DNA from: Ideonella sp. A 288
GTDB lineage: Bacteria; Pseudomonadota; Gammaproteobacteria; Burkholderiales; Burkholderiaceae_C
Reading direction: 5' to 3'
DNA: 64,000 nucleotides
Assembly: GCF_002198735.1 (NCBI RefSeq)
Contig: NZ_MWLO01000117.1
Location: 1-64,000, forward strand
Positions 1-10,516 of this stretch are shown piece after piece (the first letter of the stretch is position 1; every line of letters begins with the position of its first letter). The position numbers and the translations under genes are program-made. The notes below the pieces were generated by a model that was given only the letters and a program-made list of their open reading frames with translations, was not told the DNA's origin and did no database searches.

Positions 1-1
1 C

Positions 2-940
2 CCACCGCCCCGTGCCGCCGCGCAGGCCAAGACCAAGGTGGCCGCGATCTACACCGTGCCCTTCGAGCAGCAGTGGGTCAGCCGCATCCACAAGGCGTTG
101 AAGGCCGCCGAGGCGCGTGGCGAGATCGAGTACAAGGCCAGCGAGAACGTGGCCAATGCCGACTACGAGCGCGTGATGCGCGAGTACGCCAACGGCGGCA
201 ACCAGCTGATCGTCGGCGAGGTGTTCGGCGTGGAGGCCGCCGCGCGCAAGGTGGCCAAGGACTTCCCGAAGGTGTCGTTCCTGATGGGCTCGTCGGGCAA
301 GCCGCAGGCGCCCAACTTCTCGGTCTTCGACAACTACATCCAGGACCCGGCCTACCTCACCGGCATGATCGCCGGCGGCATGACCAAGAGCAACAAGATC
401 GGCATGGTCGGGGGCTTCCCGATCCCCGAGGTCAACCGCCTGATGAACGCCTTCATGGCCGGCGCGAAGGAGGTGAACCCGAAGGTCGAGTTCACGGTGA
501 GCTTCATCAACAGCTGGTTCGACCCCCCCAAGGCCAAGGAAGCCGCCTTCGCGATGATCGACAAGGGCGCCGACGTGATGTACGCCGAGCGCTTCGGCGT
601 GAGCGACGCGGCCAAGGAGCGCAAGGTGCTGGCCATCGGCAACGTGATCGACACGCAGGACAAGTACCCCGACACGGTGGTGGCGTCGGCGCTGTGGCAC
701 ATGGAGCCCAGCATCGACCGCGCGCTGAAGCTGGTGAAGGACGGCAAGTTCAGCGCCGAAGACTACGGCCCCTATTCGATGATGAAGCACAAGGGCGCCT
801 CGCTGGCGCCGCTGGGCACCTTCGAGAAGAAGGTGCCGGCCGACCTGGTGGCCAAGGTGCAGGCCAAGGAGAAGGCCATCCTTGCCGGCAGCTTCACGGT
901 GAAGGTGGACGACGCGCAACCCAAGACGGCCGGCAAGTAA
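2..940 (+). CDS. BMP-family ABC transporter substrate-binding protein (5' end outside window)
   Basis: This is the periplasmic binding component of a BMP/Med-family ABC importer; characterised family members bind nucleosides or purine derivatives. The reading frame is open to the left edge, so the signal peptide and first residues are missing. What is visible runs from a strand ending AAIYTVPFEQQW to the stop at 940. The family core is clear: MGSSGKPQAPNFSVFDNYIQD, then GMIAGGMTKSNKIGMVGGFPIPEVNR, then KGADVMYAERFGVSDAAKE. It lies 14 bases before the ATPase gene and is the only binding protein seen for the two transporter sets that follow. The pyrimidine and nucleoside enzymes downstream suggest a nucleobase or nucleoside ligand, which is inference. 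Confidence 0.9.
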   Translation, partial: PPPRAAAQAKTKVAAIYTVPFEQQWVSRIHKALKAAEARGEIEYKASENVANADYERVMREYANGGNQLIVGEVFGVEAAARKVAKDFPKVSFLMGSSGKPQAPNFSVFDNYIQDPAYLTGMIAGGMTKSNKIGMVGGFPIPEVNRLMNAFMAGAKEVNPKVEFTVSFINSWFDPPKAKEAAFAMIDKGADVMYAERFGVSDAAKERKVLAIGNVIDTQDKYPDTVVASALWHMEPSIDRALKLVKDGKFSAEDYGPYSMMKHKGASLAPLGTFEKKVPADLVAKVQAKEKAILAGSFTVKVDDAQPKTAGK

Positions 941-954
941 GCGCGGCCGCGCCG

Positions 955-2505
955 GTGGCCGACACCGTCCTGCGCCTGCAGCACATCAGCAAGCGCTTCG
1001 GCGCGCTGGTGGCCAACGACGACATCTCGCTCGAGCTGGCTCGCGGCGAGGTGCTGGCGCTGCTGGGCGAGAACGGCGCAGGCAAGTCGACGCTGGTGTC
1101 GATCCTGTTCGGCCACTACGAGGCGGACGAGGGCCACATCGAGGCCTTCGGCCAGCCGCTGCCGCCGGGCCAGCCCAGGGCGGCGCTGGCCGCCGGCATC
1201 GGCATGGTGCACCAGCACTTCACCCTGGCCGACAACCTGAGCGTGCTCGACAACGTGATGCTGGGCGCCGAGCCGCTGTGGCGGCCCTGGTCGGCCCGCG
1301 CCGCGGCGCGCGATCGGCTGCTGGCGGCCGCCCGCCGCTTCGGCCTGACGGTGCAGCCCGACGCGCGCGTGGGCAGCCTGTCGGTGGGCGAACGGCAGCG
1401 GGTGGAGATTTTGAAGGCGCTGGTGCGCGGCGCGCGCATCCTGATCCTCGACGAGCCCACGGCCGTGCTCACGCCGCAGGAAAGCGAAGCCCTGTTCGAC
1501 ACGCTGGGGCAGATGGTGGCCGAGGGCCTGTCGATCATCTTCATCAGCCACAAGCTGGGCGAGGTGCTGCGCGTGTCGCACCGCATCGCCGTGCTGCGCG
1601 CGGGCAGGCTGGTGGCGCAGGCCGCGGCCGGCGAGGTGACGCAGGCCCAACTGGCGCTGTGGATGGTGGGCCATGCGATCGAGCTGCCCGCGCGGCCACC
1701 GGCGGCTGAGGTGGGCGATGCGGTGTGCGTGCTCGACGGCGTGAGCACCGCGCCGATCGGCCGCGACCGGCTCGACCGCGTGTCGCTGCAGCTGCGTGCC
1801 GGCGAGATCGTCGCCATTGCCGGGGTGTCGGGCAACGGCCAGGTGGCGCTGGCCGAACTGCTGTGCGGCATGCGCGCGGCGACCGACGGGCAGGTGAGCT
1901 TCCTCGCCGCGCCGCTGTCGCGCGAGCCGGCGGTGCTGGTGGGCCAGGGGCTGGCGCGCATCCCCGAAGACCGCCACGCGGTCGGCGTGGTGGGCGACCT
2001 GCCGGTGTGGGAGAACGCGGTCAGCGAGCGGCTGCGCACGCCGGCCTTCTCGCGCCGCCTGGGCGGGCTGCGCTGGGTGCGGCGCGCGGCGGCGATGGCC
2101 CATGCGCAGCGCATCGTGGCCGACTTCGACGTGCGCGGCGCCGGGCCGATGGCACCGGCGCGGGCGCTGTCGGGCGGCAACATGCAGAAGCTGATCCTCG
2201 GCCGCGCGCTGCGTTCGCCCGACGGCACGCCTCCGCGGCTGATCGTCGCCCACCAGCCCACCTGGGGCCTGGACGTGGGCGCGGTGGCCTATGTGCAGCA
2301 GCAACTGATCGCCGCCCGCGATGCCGGCGCCGCGGTGCTGGTGATCTCGGACGACCTGGACGAGGTGATGACGCTGGGCGACCGCGTGGCGGTGATGCAC
2401 GCCGGCCAGCTGACGCCCGCGCGGCCGGGCGGGCAGTGGACGCGCGAGACGCTGGGGCTGGCGATGGCCGGCGTGCACCCCGACCACGGCGCGGTGGCCG
2501 CATGA
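955..2505 (+). CDS. ABC transporter ATP-binding protein, two fused nucleotide-binding domains (BMP/nucleoside type)
   Basis: This ATPase energises import through the two permeases that follow. It is about 516 residues with two tandem domains, as in the RbsA/NupA class. The first half has Walker A GENGAGKST, signature LSVGERQRVEI and Walker B ILILDEPTAVLTPQE. The second half has a degenerate Walker A (GVSGNGQVAL), signature LSGGNMQKL and an unusual Walker B end (LIVAHQPTWGLD); one weakened site is usual in this class. The first usable start is GTG at 955, fourteen bases after the binding-protein stop, because no ATG lies upstream near the domain start. The stop overlaps the next start as ATGA, indicating translational coupling. 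Confidence 0.9.
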   Translation: MADTVLRLQHISKRFGALVANDDISLELARGEVLALLGENGAGKSTLVSILFGHYEADEGHIEAFGQPLPPGQPRAALAAGIGMVHQHFTLADNLSVLDNVMLGAEPLWRPWSARAAARDRLLAAARRFGLTVQPDARVGSLSVGERQRVEILKALVRGARILILDEPTAVLTPQESEALFDTLGQMVAEGLSIIFISHKLGEVLRVSHRIAVLRAGRLVAQAAAGEVTQAQLALWMVGHAIELPARPPAAEVGDAVCVLDGVSTAPIGRDRLDRVSLQLRAGEIVAIAGVSGNGQVALAELLCGMRAATDGQVSFLAAPLSREPAVLVGQGLARIPEDRHAVGVVGDLPVWENAVSERLRTPAFSRRLGGLRWVRRAAAMAHAQRIVADFDVRGAGPMAPARALSGGNMQKLILGRALRSPDGTPPRLIVAHQPTWGLDVGAVAYVQQQLIAARDAGAAVLVISDDLDEVMTLGDRVAVMHAGQLTPARPGGQWTRETLGLAMAGVHPDHGAVAA

Positions 2506-3569
2506 GACTCGAGAAGCGCACGCAGCCGTCGCCGATCAGCCTGGTGCTGGCGCCGCTGGGTGCGGTGCTCTTCACTTTGCTTGTCAGCGCGCTGCTGGTG
2601 CTGTGGGCGGGCGCGCCGGTGGGCCGCACCTATGCGGCGATGGTGCAGGGCGGCTTCGGCTCGGTCTTTGCGCTGAGCGAGACGTTCACCCGCGCCATCC
2701 CGCTGATCTTCACCGGCCTGGCGGCCACGGTGGCGTTCAAGGCGCGCCTCTTCAACATCGGCGCCGAGGGCCAGCTTTACGGCGGCGCGATGGCGGCGGT
2801 GGCGGTGGGCGGGCTGCTCGGCGAGAGCGGCCCGTTCTCGTCGACCGCGCTGGTCTTCGTGCTGATGCTGGCGGCCGCGGCGCTGGCAGGCGCGCTGCTG
2901 CTGCTGGGCCCCGCGTTGATGAAATCGCGCCTGGGCGTGGACGAGGTGGTGACCACGCTGCTGATGAACTTCATCGTGCTGCTGGGCGTGTCGGCGCTGC
3001 TGGACGGCCCGATGAAGGACCCCGCCGCGATGGGCTGGCCGCAGAGCGTGGCGCTGCCGGGCGAGCTGGAGCTGTCTCGGCCGCTGCAGGGCACGCGGCT
3101 GCACACAGGCCTGTTCATGGCGGTGGCGCTGGCGGTGTCGCTGTGGGCGGTGTTCCGCCACGCGGTGCTGGGCTTCGACATCCGCGCCACCGGTGCCAAC
3201 GCGCGCGCCGCGGCCTTCGCCGGCGTGCCGGCGCTGCGCACCACGGTGCTGGTGGCGATGCTGTCGGGCGCGCTGGCCGGGCTGGCGGGCGCGGTGGAGG
3301 TGGCCGGCCGCACCGGCTACGTCACGATGGACATGTCGCCGGGCTACGGCTACTCGGGCATCGTCATCGCGATGCTGGCGGGGCTGCACCCGCTGGGCGT
3401 GCTGGCGGCCAGCGTGTTCGTGGCCGGCGTGCTGGTGGGCGCCGACAGCATGAGCCGCGTGGTCGGCGTGCCCACCTACATTGCCGACGTGATCGTCGCT
3501 ACCTCGCTGATCGCGGTGCTGGTGGCCACGCTGGCCACGCAGTACCGGCTGCGCTGGCGGGCCCGATGA
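2502..3569 (+). CDS. ABC transporter permease (BMP/nucleoside type), first of pair
   Basis: This is an integral membrane permease of the branched-chain amino acid/ribose-type superfamily that partners BMP binding proteins. It has about 355 residues and multiple hydrophobic segments. The family motif FKARLFNIGAEGQLYGG is near residue 80, and DEVVTTLLMNFIVLL follows near residue 150. ATG at 2502 overlaps the ATPase stop by four bases, and its own stop overlaps the next permease start in the same way. The ATPase and both permeases are therefore one translationally coupled unit. Substrate specificity cannot be read from the permease. Confidence 0.9.
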   Translation: MRLEKRTQPSPISLVLAPLGAVLFTLLVSALLVLWAGAPVGRTYAAMVQGGFGSVFALSETFTRAIPLIFTGLAATVAFKARLFNIGAEGQLYGGAMAAVAVGGLLGESGPFSSTALVFVLMLAAAALAGALLLLGPALMKSRLGVDEVVTTLLMNFIVLLGVSALLDGPMKDPAAMGWPQSVALPGELELSRPLQGTRLHTGLFMAVALAVSLWAVFRHAVLGFDIRATGANARAAAFAGVPALRTTVLVAMLSGALAGLAGAVEVAGRTGYVTMDMSPGYGYSGIVIAMLAGLHPLGVLAASVFVAGVLVGADSMSRVVGVPTYIADVIVATSLIAVLVATLATQYRLRWRAR

Positions 3570-4489
3570 GCGAGATCGTCGACATCGTCGGCCAGTGGTC
3601 CTTCTGGGTGGCTGTGCTGCGCATCGCCACGCCGCTGATCCTGGGCACGCTGGGCGTGCTGCTGTGCGAGCGCGCCGGGGTGCTGAACCTGGGCATCGAG
3701 GGCATCATGGTGGCCGGCGCCTTTGCCGGCTGGCTGGCGGTGTACGCCGGCGCGGGGCTGTGGACCGGCGTGGCCGTGGCCGCGCTCACCGGCGCGGCCT
3801 TCGGGCTGCTGCACGCGGGGCTCACGGTGGGGCTGGCGCTGTCGCAGCACGTGTCGGGGCTGGGCATCACGATGCTGGCCACGGCGCTCAGCTACTACGG
3901 CTACCGCGTCGGCTTTCCGAAGGTGAGTACGCCGCCGACGATCACGCCCTTTGCCGAGATGAGCGGCCTGGGCATCCCCGTGCTATCGGGCCAGACGCCG
4001 CTCACACTCTTGGCGCTGGCCCTGGTGCCGCTGCTGGCCTGGGGCCTGGCGCGCACGCCGGCCGGCCTGGCGGTGCGCATGGTGGGCGAGAACCCGCAGG
4101 CCGCCGAAGGGCAGGGCGTGTCGGTGGCGGCCACCCGCACGGCGGCCATCGTTGCCGGCTCGGCGCTCATGGGCGTGGCCGGCTCCTTCCTCACGCTGGC
4201 CGCCTTCAATGCCTTCTTCTTCAACATGGTCAATGGCCGCGGCTGGGTGTGCGTGGCGCTGGTGGTGTTCGCCTCGTGGCGGCCGGGCAAGGCGCTGCTG
4301 GGCGCGCTGCTGTTCGCGGTGTTCGACGCGCTGCAGCTGCGGCTGCAGCAGTCGGCCACCGCCGCCTTGCCCTACCAGCTGTACCTGATGCTGCCCTACC
4401 TGCTGTCGATCGCCGCGCTGGTGATCGTGGCGCGCAAGGCAGCCTACCCGCAATCGCTGATGAAACCCTACCGCAAAGGAGAGCGCTGA
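3566..4489 (+). CDS. ABC transporter permease (BMP/nucleoside type), second of pair
   Basis: This is the second membrane subunit of the first transporter, about 307 residues and strongly hydrophobic throughout. The N-terminal family block LRIATPLILGTLGVLLCERAGVLNLGIEGIM matches the smaller permease of BMP-type systems, and a later block reads VRMVGENPQAAEGQGVSV. ATG at 3566 overlaps the previous stop (ATGA), and the TGA at the end overlaps the codA start (4489). The transporter therefore feeds straight into a cytosine deaminase, which argues that a pyrimidine base or nucleoside is among its substrates. Confidence 0.9.
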   Translation: MSEIVDIVGQWSFWVAVLRIATPLILGTLGVLLCERAGVLNLGIEGIMVAGAFAGWLAVYAGAGLWTGVAVAALTGAAFGLLHAGLTVGLALSQHVSGLGITMLATALSYYGYRVGFPKVSTPPTITPFAEMSGLGIPVLSGQTPLTLLALALVPLLAWGLARTPAGLAVRMVGENPQAAEGQGVSVAATRTAAIVAGSALMGVAGSFLTLAAFNAFFFNMVNGRGWVCVALVVFASWRPGKALLGALLFAVFDALQLRLQQSATAALPYQLYLMLPYLLSIAALVIVARKAAYPQSLMKPYRKGER

Positions 4490-5796
4490 TGCTCGATCTG
4501 CTGGTCACCAACGCCACGCTGCCCGATGGCCGGCGCGGCATGTCGGTGGCGGTGCGCGGCGGCCGCATAGTCGAAGTGAGACCGGGGTTGTCGGCGCCGG
4601 CGCACGACACGGTCGATGCGCAGGGCCTGCTGCTCAGCCCGCCTTTCGTCGATGCGCACTTCCACATGGACGCCACGCTGAGCTATGGCCTGCCGCGCGT
4701 CAACCAGAGCGGCACGCTGCTCGAAGGCATCGCGCTGTGGGGCGAGCTGAAGCCCCAGCTGACGCAGGAGGCGCTGGTCGAGCGCGCGCTGGCCTACTGC
4801 GACTGGGCGGTGGCCAAGGGCCTGCTGGCGATCCGCTCGCACGTGGACGTCTGCGACGACCGGTTGCTGGCGGTGGAGGCGCTGCTGGAGGTGAAGCGCC
4901 GCGTCGCGCCTTACCTCGACCTGCAGCTGGTGGCCTTTCCGCAGGACGGCGTGCTGCGCGCGCCCACGGCGATGGCCAACCTGGAACGCGCGCTGGCGAT
5001 GGGCGTGGACGTGGTCGGCGGCATCCCGCACTTCGAGCGCACCATGGCCCACGGCGCCGAGAGCGTGCGTCTGCTGTGCGAGCTGGCCGCGCGCCAGGGC
5101 AAGCTGGTCGACATGCACTGCGACGAATCCGACGACCCGCTGTCGCGGCACGTCGAGGCGCTGGCCTTCGAGACGCAGCGGCTGGGGCTGCACGGGCGGG
5201 TGACGGGCTCGCACCTCACATCGATGCACTCGATGGACAACTATTACGTCAGCAAGCTGCTGGCACTGATGGCCGAGGCGCGGCTGTCGGTGGTGGCCAA
5301 CCCGCTGATCAACATCACGCTGCAGGGCCGGCACGACAGCTACCCCAGGCGGCGCGGCATGACCCGCGTGCCCGAGCTGGCCGCCGCCGGCCTGGACGTG
5401 GCCTTCGGCCACGACTGCGTGATGGACCCCTGGTACAGCCTGGGCTCGGGCGACATGCTCGAAGTGGCGCAGATGGGCCTGCACGTGGCGCAGATGACCT
5501 CGCAGGCGGCGATGCGCCAGTGCTTCGACGCGGTGACCAGCGTGCCCGCACGCATCCTGCACCTGCCCGGCTACGGCCTGGCCGAGGGCTGCCATGCCGA
5601 TTTCGTGTGGCTGCAGGCCCGCGACCCGATCGAGGCCATCCGCCTGCGCGCCACGCGGCTGGGCGTGTGGCGGCGGGGCCGCCGCATCGCCCACACCGCA
5701 CCCGCCACCGCGCACCTGGCGCTGGAGCACCGGCCGGCGTTCACCTCGTTCATGCCCGCGGCGGCCGGCCCGCAAGCCGGTCAAACCCCAGCCTAA
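4489..5796 (+). CDS. codA: Cytosine deaminase
   Basis: It hydrolyses cytosine to uracil and ammonia in pyrimidine salvage. The 435-residue protein belongs to the metal-dependent amidohydrolases. Metal and substrate residues of E. coli CodA all appear here with a constant shift of four: H57 and H59 (DAHFH), Q152 (AFPQDG), H210 and E213 (HCDESDD), H242 (GSHLTSMHS) and D309 (FGHDCVMDPW). The segment NPLINITLQGRHDSYPRRRG is also typical. The GAAAGGAGAG motif before the start is a good ribosome-binding site, and the start overlaps the permease stop. The identification rests on conserved residues over most of the length; a close relative acting on a modified cytosine or isoguanine is possible. Confidence 0.88.
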   Translation: MLDLLVTNATLPDGRRGMSVAVRGGRIVEVRPGLSAPAHDTVDAQGLLLSPPFVDAHFHMDATLSYGLPRVNQSGTLLEGIALWGELKPQLTQEALVERALAYCDWAVAKGLLAIRSHVDVCDDRLLAVEALLEVKRRVAPYLDLQLVAFPQDGVLRAPTAMANLERALAMGVDVVGGIPHFERTMAHGAESVRLLCELAARQGKLVDMHCDESDDPLSRHVEALAFETQRLGLHGRVTGSHLTSMHSMDNYYVSKLLALMAEARLSVVANPLINITLQGRHDSYPRRRGMTRVPELAAAGLDVAFGHDCVMDPWYSLGSGDMLEVAQMGLHVAQMTSQAAMRQCFDAVTSVPARILHLPGYGLAEGCHADFVWLQARDPIEAIRLRATRLGVWRRGRRIAHTAPATAHLALEHRPAFTSFMPAAAGPQAGQTPA

Positions 5797-5827
5797 TGCC
5801 GCAGGGGTGCGCGGCGAGAATCCATCG

Positions 5828-7411
<1,584 letters not shown>

Positions 7412-7444
7412 GCGCGTCGCCCGGCCGCCCGAAGACGTGCTCGC

Positions 7445-7459
7445 TCCCGCCTGGCGGGA
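7445..7459 (+). other. Short inverted repeat between ATPase and permease genes
   Basis: TCCCGC and GCGGGA flank a three-base CTG, giving a six-base-pair stem. It sits in the only real gap (7412-7484) of an otherwise tightly packed transporter unit. The flanks are also GC-rich and self-complementary. It could stabilise or process the transcript, or be a dispersed extragenic palindrome. The sequence alone does not decide. Confidence 0.4.
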
Positions 7460-7484
7460 CGGGCCGCAGGCCCAAGGGTGCCCG

Positions 7485-8630
7485 ATGAACCACGTGAGTC
7501 TGCCCCGCTGGGCCGATCTGCTGCTGCTGCCGGCGCTGAACCTGCTGGCCGCGCTGCTGGCCGCCGCGGTGGTGGTGGCGGCCGTCGGCCAGAGCCCGGT
7601 GGAGGTGCTGCAGGTGCTGGTGAAGGGCGCCTTTGGCAGCCCTCGCGGCCTGAGCTACACGCTGGCCTACGCCACCACCTTTGTGTTCACCGGGCTGGCG
7701 GTGGCGGTGGCCTTCCATGGCGGCCTGTTCAACATCGGCGGCGAGGGCCAGGCGCTGATGGGCGGCCTGGGCACCGGCCTGGTGGCGCTGTGGCTGGCGC
7801 CGCACCTGCCGGCCATCGCGGTGCTGCCGCTGATGCTGCTGGGCGGCGTGCTGTTCGGCATGGCCTGGGCGCTGGTGCCCGGCTACCTGCAGGCCTGGCG
7901 CGGCAGCCACGTGGTCATCAACACCATCATGTTCAACTTCCTGGCCAGCGCGCTGGTGGCCTACCTGCTGGTCGGCCGGCTCAAGGCGCCCGGCGGCATG
8001 GCGGTGGAATCGGCCACCTTCGCCCCGTCGGCCAAGCTGCCGGGCCTGCACGAGGCGCTGGGCTGGCTGGGCATCGCCTGGCCGTCCACGCCGCTGAACC
8101 TCAGCGTGTTCCTGGCGCTGGCCGCCGCCGTCGGCGTGTGGGTGTTCCTGTGGCGCAGCCGCGCCGGCTACCGGCTGCGGGCCACCGGCTCCAGCGCGTC
8201 GGCCGCGGCCTATGCCGGCATCGAGCCGAGGCGCCAGGTGCTGGTGGCCATGGGCCTGTCGGGCGGGCTGGCCGGGCTGGTGGGCATGAACGAGATCGCC
8301 GGCATCAACGGCCGCATCCTGCTGGATTTCGTTGCCGGCGCCGGCTTCACCGGCATCGCGGTGTCGCTGATGGGCCGCAACCACCCGGTGGGCATCGTGC
8401 TGGCCAGCGTGCTGTTCGGCGCGCTGTTCCAGGGCGGCGCCGAAGTGGCCTTCGAAGTGAGCGGCTTCACCCGCGACATGGTGGTCATGCTGCAGGGCTT
8501 CATCGTGCTGTTCTCGGGCGCGATGGCCTATGTGCTGGCGCCGCTGCTGGCCAGGGTGCTGGGGCTGTTCGCCACGGGCGGTCCGGCCCGCGGCGCCGCG
8601 CCCCGGGCCGGGGAGGGCGCGCATGGATGA
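7485..8630 (+). CDS. ABC transporter permease, second BMP-type system, first subunit
   Basis: This 381-residue membrane permease is paralogous to the one at 2502-3569. The hallmark FHGGLFNIGGEGQALMGG is near residue 80, followed by SHVVINTIMFNFLASALVAYL. ATG at 7485 is preferred because AAGGG stands eight bases upstream and the protein then begins with a short polar stretch before the first hydrophobic helix. A GTG at 7437 would add sixteen residues with no family support. The TGA at 8628-8630 lies inside the start of the next permease (ATGGATGA), so the two are coupled. Confidence 0.88.
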   Translation: MNHVSLPRWADLLLLPALNLLAALLAAAVVVAAVGQSPVEVLQVLVKGAFGSPRGLSYTLAYATTFVFTGLAVAVAFHGGLFNIGGEGQALMGGLGTGLVALWLAPHLPAIAVLPLMLLGGVLFGMAWALVPGYLQAWRGSHVVINTIMFNFLASALVAYLLVGRLKAPGGMAVESATFAPSAKLPGLHEALGWLGIAWPSTPLNLSVFLALAAAVGVWVFLWRSRAGYRLRATGSSASAAAYAGIEPRRQVLVAMGLSGGLAGLVGMNEIAGINGRILLDFVAGAGFTGIAVSLMGRNHPVGIVLASVLFGALFQGGAEVAFEVSGFTRDMVVMLQGFIVLFSGAMAYVLAPLLARVLGLFATGGPARGAAPRAGEGAHG

Positions 8631-9591
8631 CGTCTTCATCGGCGCCGTGCTGGCGTCCACGCTGCGCGTGGCCACGCCGCTGATCCTGTGCGCGCTGGCC
8701 GGACTGCTGGCCGAGCGCTCGGGCGTCATCGACATCGGCCTCGAAGGCAAGATGCTGTGCGCCGCCTGTGCCGCCGCCAGCGCCGGCGTGGCCACCGGCT
8801 CGCTGACGCTGGCGCTGGTGGCCGCGCTGGGCGTGGCGGTGGCGCTGTCGTGGCTGCACGGGGTGGCGTGCGTCAGCCACCGCGGCGACCAGGTGGTGTC
8901 GGGCGTGGCCATCAACATCATCGCCGCGGGCCTGACCGTGGTGCTGGCCACCGCCTGGTTTCGGCAGGGCGGGCAATCGCCCCCAGTGGGCGACGCGGTG
9001 CGGCTGACCGGCTGGTCGCCGATCGCCTCCGACACCCTCGCTGCGCTGCCCATCGTCGGCACCGTGTTCGGCGCGGCGCTGCTGGGCCACAACGTGATGG
9101 TCTACCTGGCGCTGGCGCTGGTGCCCACGGTGTGGTGGCTGCTGTACCGCACGCGCTTCGGCCTGCGCCTGCGGGCGGTGGGCGAGAACCCGGCCATGGT
9201 CGATTCGGCCGGCGTGTCGGTCACCCGCCTGCGCTATGCGGCGCTGGGCCTGAACGGGCTGCTGTGCGGCCTGGCCGGCGCCTACCTGGTGCTGGGCCAG
9301 AACGCCGCCTTCGTGCCGCACATGACCGCCGGCCGCGGCTTCATGGCCCTGGCCGCGATGATCTTCGGCAAGTGGCACCCGGTGGGCGCCTTCTGGGCCT
9401 GCCTGCTGTTCGGGTTCCTCGACGCCGTGTCGATCCGGCTGCAGGGTGCCAAGTTGCCCGGCCTCGGCGAGGTGCCAGTGCAGTTGATCCAGGCGCTGCC
9501 CTACCTGATGACGGTGATCCTGCTGGCCGGGTTCATCGGCAAGGCCACGGCACCGCGGGCGTTGGGCAGGGCCTATCTGAAAGAACGGTAG
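8623..9591 (+). CDS. ABC transporter permease, second BMP-type system, second subunit
   Basis: This 322-residue membrane permease is paralogous to 3566-4489. It starts MDDVFIGAVLASTLRVATPLILCALAGLLAERSGVIDIGLEG, matching the smaller permease of BMP-type systems, and carries VGENPAMVDSAGVSV further on. The start overlaps the preceding stop by eight bases. It closes the second transporter unit; about 90 bases then separate it from a small membrane protein and the nucleoside-catabolism genes. A separate substrate range from the first transporter is likely but not shown. Confidence 0.88.
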   Translation: MDDVFIGAVLASTLRVATPLILCALAGLLAERSGVIDIGLEGKMLCAACAAASAGVATGSLTLALVAALGVAVALSWLHGVACVSHRGDQVVSGVAINIIAAGLTVVLATAWFRQGGQSPPVGDAVRLTGWSPIASDTLAALPIVGTVFGAALLGHNVMVYLALALVPTVWWLLYRTRFGLRLRAVGENPAMVDSAGVSVTRLRYAALGLNGLLCGLAGAYLVLGQNAAFVPHMTAGRGFMALAAMIFGKWHPVGAFWACLLFGFLDAVSIRLQGAKLPGLGEVPVQLIQALPYLMTVILLAGFIGKATAPRALGRAYLKER

Positions 9592-9684
9592 GCACTTGTG
9601 GATGGCAAGCGCTGACGGCAAAGTCCGCAGTCGGTCGGTGCTGCCTTTGCGGAACGGGTCGACCTGCAGGAATGCGCCGTCCGC

Positions 9685-9996
9685 ATGAAGCCCCAACCGC
9701 CGCTCAGTCTGCCCGCTCGAATTTCGGTGGCGGCACTCGTCTTGCTCGGACTGCTGGGCGGTTCGCTGATCGTGGCGTACTCCGGATTCGAGACGTCGCC
9801 CCGTCGCGGCGGTACTTCGACATTCGTTCCCGCGCCCGAGGCCTACATCCTTGCGGCGGCCATGTACCTCATGTCCTGCCTCGCCCTGCTGGCCTTGCTG
9901 CGTGACCGCAAGGTGTCGAAGCCGTCCACGGTCGCCGCCTTTTGTGCCTGGTCGGCCGTCGCCGCCACCTTGGTCGCGGCACTGGCCCCGACCTGA
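9685..9996 (+). CDS. Small hypothetical membrane protein
   Basis: I do not recognise this 103-residue protein. Three hydrophobic segments are visible, at about residues 11-31, 52-70 and 82-101, separated by a polar stretch with RRGG and a basic loop RDRKVSKPS. An AGGA lies thirteen bases before the ATG, a somewhat long spacing. It lies between the second transporter and cdd on the same strand, with about 90-100 bases on either side, so it may have its own expression signal. Codon composition resembles its neighbours, which supports a real gene. No function is assigned. Confidence 0.6.
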   Translation: MKPQPPLSLPARISVAALVLLGLLGGSLIVAYSGFETSPRRGGTSTFVPAPEAYILAAAMYLMSCLALLALLRDRKVSKPSTVAAFCAWSAVAATLVAALAPT

Positions 9997-10096
9997 GGTC
10001 GCCCAGTCGAACCGATGCGGTGGCGGTCACGCTGGCACGGCGTCGCCTTGACTGCCGCTGTTTGGTACGCTGTGTGACCGGCCCTCTGCAGACCCC

Positions 10097-10516
10097 ATGC
10101 TCGACGACCCCACACGCCAATCCCTGATCGACGCCGCCATCGCCGTGCGTGCGCACGCCCACGCGCCGTATTCGCACTTCCACGTCGGCGCCGCGGTGCT
10201 GGACGAGCAGGGCCGCATCCACGCCGGCTGCAACGTCGAGAACGCGGCCTACCCGGTGTCGCAGTGTGCCGAGGCCACGGCGCTGGGCGTGATGGTGGCG
10301 GCCGGCGGTCGGCGGGCCAGGGCGCTGGTCGTCGTCGGGCACGCGTCGGGCGGGGCCTGGGTCACGCCCTGCGGCGGCTGCCGACAGCGCCTGCGCGAGT
10401 TCGCCGACCCCGACACACCCGTGCTGATCGTCGGTGCGCAGGGCCTGCAGGCCACGCTGACACTCGATGAACTGCTGCCGCACAGCTTCGGCCCCGATCA
10501 CCTGAGTTCCACATGA
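10097..10516 (+). CDS. cdd: Cytidine deaminase
   Basis: It converts cytidine and deoxycytidine to uridine and deoxyuridine using a zinc-bound water. The 139-residue length fits the small homotetrameric class. Zinc ligands are C57, C92 and C95 (QCAEAT and TPCGGCRQ), with E59 as the proton-shuttling glutamate. Substrate motifs FHVGAA and GCNVENAAYP precede them. It is followed without a gap by purine nucleoside phosphorylase, the stop and start overlapping as ATGA, so it heads a cdd-PNP-deoA unit. Confidence 0.93.
   Translation: MLDDPTRQSLIDAAIAVRAHAHAPYSHFHVGAAVLDEQGRIHAGCNVENAAYPVSQCAEATALGVMVAAGGRRARALVVVGHASGGAWVTPCGGCRQRLREFADPDTPVLIVGAQGLQATLTLDELLPHSFGPDHLSST

Noticed and set aside
772-2487. 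Long open frame on the minus strand opposite the first ABC ATPase
   Set aside because: It is rich in His, Arg and Gln with no recognisable domain, as expected from antisense reading of GC-rich codons; the plus-strand ATPase is unambiguous.
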